Source: an uncultured Asticcacaulis sp. (GTDB lineage: Bacteria > Pseudomonadota > Alphaproteobacteria > Caulobacterales > Caulobacteraceae). Taken from it: a stretch of 6,869 nt of DNA. The notes beneath the pieces were generated by a model. The model was not told the origin of the DNA. It made no database searches and saw only the letters and a list, made by a program, of their open reading frames with translations. The stretch spans positions 1 through 6,869 of the forward strand of contig CAMLPZ010000231.1 in assembly GCA_946482045.1 (NCBI GenBank), read 5' to 3'. The position numbers were made by a program, and so were the translations under genes. Positions 1 through 5,566 of this stretch are shown in pieces; positions within the stretch are counted from its first letter, which is position 1; every line of letters starts with the position of its first letter.

Positions 1-8
1 TCAAATTA

Positions 9-434
9 TCACTGATTTGGGAATCCCGATTCAGCCAAATCCCATAACGATCTAGCAATGAATTCGGCTCGACTCACCTTGCCATTCTTGTCGCCGTCCA
101 TTTCCACGAAACGCGCCTTCTTTCGTTCCTGCATGGCCTTCATACGTTCCTCATTGCGGCCCATGCCAGCACCTGGGCCCATGCGGACGCTCATGTATTC
201 TTCGCTAGTCAGTTCGCTGTCATTGTCACCATCCATGGCGGCGAACACGGCCTCAACCTGCGCAGCTGCTTCATCATCGCTAATGACGCCGTCATTGTTC
301 GAATCGATGGTGCCCATACGGCTCATCATTCCCTGCCCCATCATCATGCCAGAGCCCTGCTCTTCCGCATACGCGGGAACGGCGGAGATGGCCACACCAA
401 GTGCAAGAACCGCAATCGTTGTGAAATTTCTCAC
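9..434 (-). CDS. Exported EF-hand (calcium-binding) protein
   Basis: A 141-residue protein with a Sec-type signal peptide (residues 1-23, hydrophobic core TTIAVLALGVAIS, likely cleavage after AYA), so it should act in the periplasm or outside the cell. Three 12-residue EF-hand loops are visible: D44-E55 (DSNNDGVISDDE), D68-E79 (DGDNDSELTSEE) and D113-E124 (DGDKNGKVSRAE). Each has acidic or Asn residues at positions 1, 3 and 5 and Glu at position 12, the usual Ca2+ ligands. Loop 2 has Ser instead of the usual Gly at position 6, so it may bind more weakly. A Met-rich stretch (residues 30-40) follows the signal peptide and a second Met/Gly patch (81-91) precedes a basic helix. The start is GTG at 432-434, chosen because of a well-spaced AAGGA just upstream and because it gives an intact signal peptide. 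It is apparently monocistronic. Ca2+ binding is inferred from the loops; the physiological role is unknown, and Ca2+ buffering or signalling, or metal handling, are the options. Confidence 0.9.
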   Translation of the reverse strand: MRNFTTIAVLALGVAISAVPAYAEEQGSGMMMGQGMMSRMGTIDSNNDGVISDDEAAAQVEAVFAAMDGDNDSELTSEEYMSVRMGPGAGMGRNEERMKAMQERKKARFVEMDGDKNGKVSRAEFIARSLWDLAESGFPNQ

Positions 435-441
435 TGGGTAA

Positions 442-446
442 TCCTT
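442..446 (-). promoter_or_regulatory. Ribosome binding site for the EF-hand gene (supports a GTG start)
   Basis: On the minus strand this reads AAGGA within GAAAGGAT, seven bases before the GTG at 432-434. The nearest upstream ATG (448-450) is out of frame, so this Shine-Dalgarno sequence supports the GTG start. Confidence 0.7.
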
Positions 447-554
447 TCATGCCCGTTTGTCTTGAAGCTCGAATTCTAAAGCCTTTGCAGCCACTAAATC
501 CGTGACGTTGTCACCGATAGAACGCACGTTCCCATGACTGTGGCCTCTCGCCGC

Positions 555-595
555 TGAAGTCTGGGCCATGTAATCTGATAGTCTCCCAGACTTCA
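555..595. repeat. 11-bp perfect inverted repeat, 19-nt spacer (possible operator)
   Basis: TGAAGTCTGGG at 555-565 is perfectly complementary to CCCAGACTTCA at 585-595, with 19 nt between. It ends about 120 bp before the EF-hand start codon. The spacing puts the arm centres about 30 bp apart, close to three helical turns, which suits a dimeric regulator on one DNA face. It could instead be an RNA hairpin or a remnant of a mobile end. No U-tract follows on either strand, so a terminator is unlikely. Confidence 0.5.
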
Positions 596-798
596 CATGC
601 TTTGACGCAAATCAAATTTCGGGTACGAGCGGCGACGCGTGGGCTTTCTCAAGCGGTTCAGACTCGGCCGCCCCTATTCGCCGGATGAGCTTCGAAGTTT
701 CCTTGCGCGCTTTTCTGAGTTGAGGGCGCCAGGACGCGTGCCGCACGCGCTCGCTCGCAATACCCCCCTCTCCACCATTCATTTTCGTATAACACCGC

Positions 799-831
799 CT
801 TTGCGGAGCGGGTTCGAACCCTCAAGCAAAG
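799..831. repeat. Inverted repeat with tRNA T-arm-like palindromic core
   Basis: CTTTGC (799-804) pairs with GCAAAG (826-831), enclosing the 12-bp palindrome GGGTTCGAACCC (810-821). TTCGAAC is the classical T-loop sequence of tRNA genes, but there is no acceptor stem, anticodon arm or full T-stem around it on either strand. It is therefore at best a tRNA-derived remnant, and more simply a hairpin or short palindromic repeat. Confidence 0.4.
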
Positions 832-833
832 AA

Positions 834-858
834 GGTTTCGGCGGAGCGCAGCGAAGCC
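834..858 (-). terminator. Possible weak terminator after the MFS gene
   Basis: Read on the minus strand, GGCTTCG (858-852) can pair with CGAAACC (840-834) around an 11-nt GC-rich loop. One pair is a G-U wobble. The stem is followed by TTCTTT. It lies about 60 nt beyond the MFS stop codon and no better terminator is visible. The stem is short and the T-run is interrupted, so the call is weak. Confidence 0.3.
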
Positions 859-917
859 AATCCCACCCTCGTTCAGAGCTTTATAGAATCTGCCCAATCA
901 GAAAGCGCCAGACTCCC

Positions 918-2186
918 CTACTCCTCTACCCAATCCCTTTTAAGTTGTCTCGCCGCCAGAATTAGCAGCACCGCCGCCAGCACATAAAAGCTCAGCGCGT
1001 ACAGGAAGGCGTAGCGAATCGATTCGGTGCCATAATGCGGTTTCAAAATCTCGGACAGCTTGCCAAAGGCGTAAGTCCCCAACGCTATGCCGATCAGATT
1101 ATTGACCAGCAGGAACAGCGACGACATAAGGCTGCGCGACGACGCCGGCCCCAGATGCTGCACAGCCGTCACGACCGGCCCCAGCCAGACCAGCCCGAGG
1201 GCCTGAGGCGCCAGAAAAAGCAAAAAGGCCTGCAACGGCGTTTGCGCCATCACCCCTAGAAGATAAAGCGCCGCGGAAGCAAGAAAAGCCAGGGCCGGCA
1301 CCAGGGCGTAGGCGCCCTTATGCTTCGCGCCCAGGCGGTCGGCGAGAAAGCCGCCAAGACTCATACCAATGATGCCGCTGATCAACAAAAGGCCCGCGAA
1401 CAGCCACGACCGGCTGACCAGATCCATCCCCAGCGACCGCGCCAGGAAGGTCGGCATCCAGTACATGATGCCGTACCCGACCATGGAGGCGCAGGCCGTG
1501 CCGAGCGACATCAGCCAAAAGGACGGCTTGGATGCCGCAAGCCCCACGACCTCGCCGAATCGCATGGCCGATTGCGCCGCGGCATCGGGACGCACCCGAA
1601 CAGGCTCCTTCATCACCAGGCGGAAAACAGGCGCCAGCAGCACGCCGCCTGCCCCCATGGCCAGGAAGGCCCAGCGCCAGTCGATATGCGCGGCAAGAAG
1701 GCCTCCCGCCAGCACGCCGCAGGCGCTGCCAATGGGAATGCCGAATGAAAAGATGGCCATGGCGCGGGCGCGTAACGGCGGCGGGAAATAGTCGGCGATC
1801 AGGCTGTAGGCCGGAGCCACGCCGCCGGCCTCACCGACCCCCACGCCCATGCGCGCCGCGAACAACTGCCAGAAGTTCGTCGCCAGGCCGCACAGGGCGG
1901 TAAATCCGGACCAAAGGGCCAGCGCGCCGGTTATGATCCATACGCGCGATGTCCGGTCCGCCAGCCACGCGGCGGGGACGGCGAGCGTGGTATAAAGCAG
2001 CGCGAAAGCCAGGCCGCCCATCAGGCCCAGCTGTTCGTCATCGAGGCCAAGCTCCGCCGCTATCGGCTCCTTAAGGATGCTCAGTATCTGCCGGTCCAGG
2101 AAGTTGACCGCGTAAACGACCAGCAGCATGAACAGCATCAGCCAACGGCGACCTGCCGCCCTCTCCCCTGCTTCGGTACTCGGCAT
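918..2186 (-). CDS. MFS transporter, Spinster-like (12 TM)
   Basis: A 422-residue major facilitator superfamily permease of the inner membrane, of normal family length, with about 12 hydrophobic helices and a central loop near residues 191-215. TM1 carries NFLDR (28-32), the TM2-3 loop has motif A as WLADRTSR (74-81), and a related LADRLG (281-286) lies between the second-half helices. GVGEAGGVAPAYSLIADYF (115-133) with the following RARAMAIF is characteristic of the Spinster-like family of bacterial MFS proteins, which are often annotated only as MFS transporter. The substrate cannot be read from sequence; such proteins in alphaproteobacteria are often near aromatic, terpenoid or lipid catabolism genes, but no such gene is here. 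The ATG start follows GAAGGGAGA at good spacing. The gene appears to stand alone, separated from piuC by a strong terminator. It has no evident link to the iron cluster. Confidence 0.9.
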   Translation of the reverse strand: MPSTEAGERAAGRRWLMLFMLLVVYAVNFLDRQILSILKEPIAAELGLDDEQLGLMGGLAFALLYTTLAVPAAWLADRTSRVWIITGALALWSGFTALCGLATNFWQLFAARMGVGVGEAGGVAPAYSLIADYFPPPLRARAMAIFSFGIPIGSACGVLAGGLLAAHIDWRWAFLAMGAGGVLLAPVFRLVMKEPVRVRPDAAAQSAMRFGEVVGLAASKPSFWLMSLGTACASMVGYGIMYWMPTFLARSLGMDLVSRSWLFAGLLLISGIIGMSLGGFLADRLGAKHKGAYALVPALAFLASAALYLLGVMAQTPLQAFLLFLAPQALGLVWLGPVVTAVQHLGPASSRSLMSSLFLLVNNLIGIALGTYAFGKLSEILKPHYGTESIRYAFLYALSFYVLAAVLLILAARQLKRDWVEE

Positions 2187-2226
2187 TCGCTCTCCCTTCG
2201 GTCATTTCTCCCGGCGTCTTTACAGC

Positions 2227-2270
2227 TTCCTTAGGCGAAGCGCCAGAAACCCGATCCGTTCCTTAGGCGA
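2227..2270. repeat. 12-bp direct repeat upstream of the MFS gene (possible tandem operator)
   Basis: TTCCTTAGGCGA occurs identically at 2227-2238 and 2259-2270, a period of 32 bp (about three helical turns). The pair lies 41-84 bp upstream of the MFS start codon, in the expected promoter area. A CTGACA hexamer (minus strand, 2283-2288) and a TATAAC (2276-2281) are nearby, but neither makes a convincing -35/-10 pair. Two identical sites in phase suggest binding of a regulator; this is inference. Confidence 0.5.
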
Positions 2271-2313
2271 GAGCTGTTATATTGTCAGTGTTTCTAACGA
2301 CCAGATCCTAACC

Positions 2314-2359
2314 AAAAGCCGTAAGACCCAGCCATCATCAAATGGGTCTTACGGCTTTT
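2314..2359 (-). terminator. Strong intrinsic terminator after piuC
   Basis: A perfect 17-bp stem including flanking A4/T4 (arms 2314-2330 and 2343-2359; core GCCGTAAGACCCA) with a 12-nt loop. On the minus strand the stem ends in TTTT and lies about 20 nt beyond the piuC stop codon. The A/T symmetry means it could also work on the plus strand. It insulates the MFS gene from the iron cluster. Confidence 0.9.
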
Positions 2360-2380
2360 CGGTATTCGGAGCGCGTCAAA

Positions 2381-3061
2381 TTAAAGTTCCGCCCATTGAC
2401 GGATGAGGTTGTGGTAGTGGCTGGTCAAGGCCACCACCTCGTCCGAATCACCTAACCGCGCCCTGAGCTTTAGGATCGTCATATCGAGGTCGAACAGCAT
2501 CTGGCGGCGCACGCCGTCACGCACCATGCTCTGTGTCCACAGCACCGATACCGTCCGCGTCCCGCGCTTCACCGGTTCGACGCGGTGAAGCGAAGTCGAT
2601 GGATAAAGAATAGCATCGCCGGCCGGCAGCTTGACTTCATGGGCACCATAGGTGTCCTCGATAATCAGTTCTCCGCCGTCATAGTCTTCCGGATGGCTAA
2701 GAAAGACCGTCGTCGATATGTCGGTACGGACGCTCAATCCCGTCGACGGGTCGAAATGGATGGCGCTGTCGACATGATTGCCGAACGTGCCGCCGCCGGA
2801 ATAGCGGTTGAAGCGTGGCGGCAGGATGGTTTTCGGCAGGGCGGCCGACGCAAACATCGGGTGACGTTTCAAGGCGGAAGCCACGATGGCGCTCAAACGC
2901 AGATTAACGGGATCTTCGTAGGGCAGTTGCTCTGCCTTCTTGAGCTTAGACGCCTGGGCGCCAGCCGTCATGCCGCCGTCACGCCACGGCGCCATCGCCA
3001 ATTCGGCGCGCAACGACGTCAGTTCTTCAGCCGTCAGCAATTGGGGGATGTGGAGCATCAT
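2381..3061 (-). CDS. piuC: Fe(II)/2-oxoglutarate-dependent dioxygenase, PiuC/YbiX family (PKHD-type hydroxylase)
   Basis: A 226-residue cytoplasmic protein, full length for the family and recognisably similar to E. coli YbiX and Pseudomonas PiuC (starts MMLHIP, ends SHYHNLIRQWAEL). The double-stranded beta-helix iron site is complete: H96 and D98 (GNHVDSAIHF) and distal H159 (STSLHRV), with R169 (RGTRTVS) placed to bind 2-oxoglutarate. DYDGGELIIEDTYG (126-139) and KLPAGDAILYPS (144-155) are family hallmarks. The family is regularly found beside Fiu/PiuA-type siderophore receptors under Fur control; its substrate is not established, and a role in processing catechol siderophores is proposed rather than shown. 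Here it follows the receptor gene by 72 nt, with a hairpin terminator between, so it is probably expressed partly by read-through. The first of two adjacent ATGs is chosen: GGAG lies 8 nt before it, and the MM-HIP start is shared with YbiX. Confidence 0.95.
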   Translation of the reverse strand: MMLHIPQLLTAEELTSLRAELAMAPWRDGGMTAGAQASKLKKAEQLPYEDPVNLRLSAIVASALKRHPMFASAALPKTILPPRFNRYSGGGTFGNHVDSAIHFDPSTGLSVRTDISTTVFLSHPEDYDGGELIIEDTYGAHEVKLPAGDAILYPSTSLHRVEPVKRGTRTVSVLWTQSMVRDGVRRQMLFDLDMTILKLRARLGDSDEVVALTSHYHNLIRQWAEL

Positions 3062-3082
3062 GATGCGGACTCCATTATATGA

Positions 3083-3111
3083 AAAGGCCCCGGTGTAAAA
3101 CCAGGGCCTTT
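3083..3111 (-). terminator. Intrinsic terminator/attenuator between the receptor gene and piuC
   Basis: On the minus strand AAAGGCCC (3111-3104) pairs perfectly with GGGCCTTT (3090-3083), and two more pairs can form inside past one mismatch. The loop is about 7 nt and the stem ends in a run of four T. It starts about 22 nt after the receptor stop codon and ends about 20 nt before the piuC start. It would end most receptor transcripts and reduce piuC expression relative to the receptor. Confidence 0.75.
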
Positions 3112-3133
3112 CTCAGTTCACGTCGAGGCCGGA

Positions 3134-5422
3134 TTAGAACTTCACCGCCAGCGACAAGACGGCATTCTGGGGCGCACCGATCAGGACACGACCACCGCCG
3201 TTGTTCAGCGAGCTGATATAGTCCTCATCGAACAGGTTGTTGATGTTGAGCTGGAGTTTCAGACGCTCAGAGATGTCGTAAGCCGCCATGGCGTTGGCGA
3301 CGAAGTAGGCCGGGATTTCCGGCAAGCCGGTGCCTGGGGCGGCGCCAGGAGCGACGACGCGCAGTTGCTCGGAGCTGTAATTGCCTCCGAAGCCGACGAT
3401 GAACTTCGGCGTAACCTGATAGGTCGACCACAGCGAAGCGGTCAGGTCCGGCGACCATCGCGCGGCAGCGCCCGTGCCGTTGTTACCGGTGGCCAGGCCT
3501 TCCGTGATTTCGGTCTTCATCGTCTGGAGACCGGCGATGACCTGCCACTTGGAGGTAATCTTGCCAACGACACCCAGCTCAACGCCTTCGACCTTACGCT
3601 CGCCGAACTGGACAGCCGTGACGCCCGTACCCGGATCAATGTCTTCTACAATCTCGTTCTTGTGTTTGGTGCTGTACCAGGCCGCGGTCAGGGCCAGGCG
3701 AGCGTCAAACAGGTCCCACTTCGCACCGAACTCAAGGTTCGATGTTTCCTGCGGGTCGAAATTGGGGTTGGCGACATTGGTGGCGTTGGCGTTCAGCGTG
3801 TGGTTGGCGCTGCCCGGAGGCGTGACAGACGTGCCGATCGCGGCATACAGGCTGGCATTCGGGATGGGCTTATAAACCGCACCGACATTCCAGCTGACCA
3901 CCGTACCCTGATCTTCAAGCGGACGGATGGCCGCACCGCCGGTCGCGGGAGTCGCGTTCGTCTTGATACGATAACCATCGATGCGCAGGCCACCGTTCAG
4001 CAGCCACTGTTCATTCAGCTTGGCTGTGTCGAACAGATAGAGCGCCGCCGTAACCGTGCTTCCGTCACTTTCGGCGCCCGTATAGACCAGCGAAGCCATC
4101 GCATCGTTCGGGTTTGGATTGTAAAGGTTGGCCGGTGTGGTCGTGCCCGAAGCCGCCCGTGTGCGCGTTAACTGGCTCTCATAGGTAAACTCAAGACCGC
4201 CGGACAGTTGGTGCTCGATGCCCGCGAAGGCCAGGGTGGAGCGCAGGTTAGTCTGATTGGTCAGGATGGTGTTTTCCTGATCGACTCCCTGACGGCTGCG
4301 ATTGACGGTCCAGGTCGCTGGGTCGGTCTGGTCAGGCGTGGTGATGCCCGTCGCGCCCGTATTCACGCCGGTCAACACGCGGTTGATGTTCGATGTGCCG
4401 TAGCGGATCAGGTTGGTCAGGCGCAAGTTTTCCGAAAAGTCGTGCTCGATCTTGCCGGTAAGCATGGACGCGGAGGTGTCCTCATAATCAGATACCGAGC
4501 CATAGAAGTTCTCTGTATTGACGCGCTTGGCGGCGCTTAAGGTTGCGCCGTTGTCGGTGCTGGCATTGCTGTAGCCGTCCAGGCCAATGGTCGGAATGCC
4601 GCCATCTGGCACGTTGTTCTGTTCGATGACCTGACCGAAGACATAAAAGCGCGTGTCGGTGCCAATGCCTACGCCCCAGGAAGGCGCAAAACCCCAGCCC
4701 GAGCGATTGACGTAATCACGGCCGGCAGTATCGATGTCCTGTGTAAAAGCGTTCAGGCGCAAGGCGCTGGTCCGGCCGGTGCGGAAATCGACGTCCGCCG
4801 AAGCGCGGTGGCCGCCCTCGCTGTAGAGCGATGCCTGCGCGGACGATCCACCGCCCAAGTGCGGCAGCTTTGAGACGAGGTTGATGTAACCCGAAGACGC
4901 GCCCCGGCCGAATTCGCTGCCGGCCGAACCCTTGGCAACTTCGATCTGGCCGATGTTGAAGGTATCCCGCGATACGGCACCCAGGTCCCTTATACCGTCG
5001 AGGAATATCGAGGTCTGGGCGGCAAACCCGCGCATTTGAATAGTATCGCCGGCCGAGGTGTTGCCGTTTTCACCAAGTTGCATCGTGATGCCAGGCGTAT
5101 TGCGCAGGGCGTCTATCAGCGTGGTGGCGTTCTGCTGATCGATCACTTCCGCAGTGATAACGGTCACGGTTTGCGGCGTGTTGAGCAGGGGCTGGGTGCG
5201 TTTATCGGACGAAGTGGCACTAACCTTGAAGCCTTCGCGCTGCCCGCGAATAACCATTTCGTCTTCGTCGCCATGACGGTGATCGCGCTTGCCGTGATGT
5301 CCACCTTTGTGATGATCACCATGCTCCTGCGCAACAGCCGCGACAGGTGCCGCAACGGCCAGAGCGGCCAGGGCGGCGAGATACGGGTTCACCGCGTGTT
5401 TGCGGCTGCGGATATAGCTCAT
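3134..5422 (-). CDS. fiu: TonB-dependent catecholate siderophore receptor, Fiu family
   Basis: A 762-residue outer-membrane receptor. Residues 1-31 form a signal peptide (core LAALAALAVAAPVAAVA), followed by a His-rich segment (residues 34-50, seven His), a likely TonB box around DEMVIRG (54-60), the plug domain (about 77-185; TPQTVTVIT, MRGF, IFLDGIRDLGAVSRDTFN, GQIEVAKGSAGSEFGRG) and a 22-strand-type barrel ending in the expected C-terminal Phe (AVKF). NNVPDGGIPTIGLDGYS (269-285), ILTNQTNL and the plug sequence closely resemble E. coli Fiu, which imports ferric complexes of monomeric catechols such as dihydroxybenzoate and dihydroxybenzoylserine. The exact substrate here is inferred. An upstream in-frame ATG at 5476 would add 18 residues, but I prefer 5422: AAGGA is 8 nt upstream and the signal peptide then starts normally. 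A Fur-type box lies 75-95 bp upstream, and piuC follows, as in the E. coli fiu-ybiX arrangement. Confidence 0.95.
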   Translation of the reverse strand: MSYIRSRKHAVNPYLAALAALAVAAPVAAVAQEHGDHHKGGHHGKRDHRHGDEDEMVIRGQREGFKVSATSSDKRTQPLLNTPQTVTVITAEVIDQQNATTLIDALRNTPGITMQLGENGNTSAGDTIQMRGFAAQTSIFLDGIRDLGAVSRDTFNIGQIEVAKGSAGSEFGRGASSGYINLVSKLPHLGGGSSAQASLYSEGGHRASADVDFRTGRTSALRLNAFTQDIDTAGRDYVNRSGWGFAPSWGVGIGTDTRFYVFGQVIEQNNVPDGGIPTIGLDGYSNASTDNGATLSAAKRVNTENFYGSVSDYEDTSASMLTGKIEHDFSENLRLTNLIRYGTSNINRVLTGVNTGATGITTPDQTDPATWTVNRSRQGVDQENTILTNQTNLRSTLAFAGIEHQLSGGLEFTYESQLTRTRAASGTTTPANLYNPNPNDAMASLVYTGAESDGSTVTAALYLFDTAKLNEQWLLNGGLRIDGYRIKTNATPATGGAAIRPLEDQGTVVSWNVGAVYKPIPNASLYAAIGTSVTPPGSANHTLNANATNVANPNFDPQETSNLEFGAKWDLFDARLALTAAWYSTKHKNEIVEDIDPGTGVTAVQFGERKVEGVELGVVGKITSKWQVIAGLQTMKTEITEGLATGNNGTGAAARWSPDLTASLWSTYQVTPKFIVGFGGNYSSEQLRVVAPGAAPGTGLPEIPAYFVANAMAAYDISERLKLQLNINNLFDEDYISSLNNGGGRVLIGAPQNAVLSLAVKF

Positions 5423-5430
5423 CTTACTCG

Positions 5431-5435
5431 TCCTT
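5431..5435 (-). promoter_or_regulatory. Ribosome binding site fixing the receptor start at 5422
   Basis: On the minus strand AAGGA (in CTAAGGACGAG) lies 8 nt before the ATG at 5420-5422. The alternative ATG at 5474-5476 would place an Arg/Pro-rich extension before the signal peptide, so the downstream ATG is preferred. Confidence 0.75.
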
Positions 5436-5496
5436 AGTCTGCATGGGCGCCGCGCGGGCGTCCGGGGAGGAAGCATGCCAAGGATGCCCCCTCAGC

Positions 5497-5517
5497 TGCG
5501 AATGGGTATTATTTGCA
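5497..5517. promoter_or_regulatory. Putative Fur box upstream of the siderophore receptor
   Basis: A 21-bp imperfect palindrome, TGCGAAT-N7-ATTTGCA, with one mismatch between the outer half-sites. This has the length and symmetry of the classical Fur box (TGATAAT-N7-ATTATCA), which is two 7-1-7 sites overlapping with a 6-bp offset. The half-sites match those of the two 7-1-7 sites at 6519-6558. It overlaps a TAATAC hexamer (minus strand, 5506-5511) that may be a -10 element. Repression by Fur or a Fur-family protein when iron is plentiful is inferred. Confidence 0.7.
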
Positions 5518-5529
5518 TCAACAGGTCGG

Positions 5530-5560
5530 AAAACAGCCCGCCGGGATGCGCGGCGGGCTG
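5530..5560 (-). terminator. Intrinsic terminator after the DUF4198 gene
   Basis: On the minus strand CAGCCCGCCG (5560-5551) pairs perfectly with CGGCGGGCTG (5543-5534), a 10-bp GC-rich stem with a 7-nt loop, followed by TTTT (5533-5530). It begins about 6 nt after the DUF4198 stop codon and lies just before the receptor's Fur box, so the receptor is expected to have its own promoter. Confidence 0.9.
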
Positions 5561-5566
5561 CGCGTC

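Larger units (their letters stand above)
435..917. other. Gene-free stretch of 483 bp with several inverted repeats
   Basis: No convincing gene lies here. The open frames on either strand (about 80-108 codons) have no Shine-Dalgarno sequence, no recognisable domain and an Arg/Ser/Pro-rich composition typical of chance translation of GC-rich DNA. The part nearest the EF-hand gene should hold its promoter, but I could not identify convincing -35/-10 boxes. Visible structure: a small palindrome GTGAC-GTT-GTCAC (502-514), an 11-bp inverted repeat (555-595), and two adjacent stem-loops (799-831 and 834-858), the first centred on GGGTTCGAACCC. The segment from about 640 to 900 is the least explained DNA in the window. 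Confidence 0.6.

Noticed and set aside
603..620. GCAAATCA resembling a Fur half-site upstream of the EF-hand gene
   Set aside because: Only one half matches; the other half (AAATTTC) does not fit ATTYGCA, so I do not call a Fur box here.
802..835. A tRNA gene around TTCGAAC
   Set aside because: The T-stem pairs at only three positions, and no acceptor, D or anticodon arm can be drawn on either strand.
639..965. A 108-codon plus-strand open frame in the gene-free stretch
   Set aside because: It starts at GTG without a Shine-Dalgarno sequence, runs into the end of the MFS gene antisense, crosses the stem-loops at 799-858, and has no recognisable domain.
3074..3079. A perfect TATAAT on the minus strand just before piuC
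   Set aside because: It lies only 12 nt before the start codon, overlaps the ribosome binding region, and has no reasonable -35 sequence at 16-18 bp, so it is probably chance.
3365..4171. A 268-codon plus-strand open frame within the receptor gene
   Set aside because: It is antisense to clearly conserved beta-barrel coding sequence, has Arg-rich composition and matches no recognisable family.
5474..5476. The more upstream ATG as start of the siderophore receptor
   Set aside because: It adds an Arg/Pro-rich stretch before the signal peptide, while the ATG at 5420-5422 has a strong AAGGA at 8 nt.
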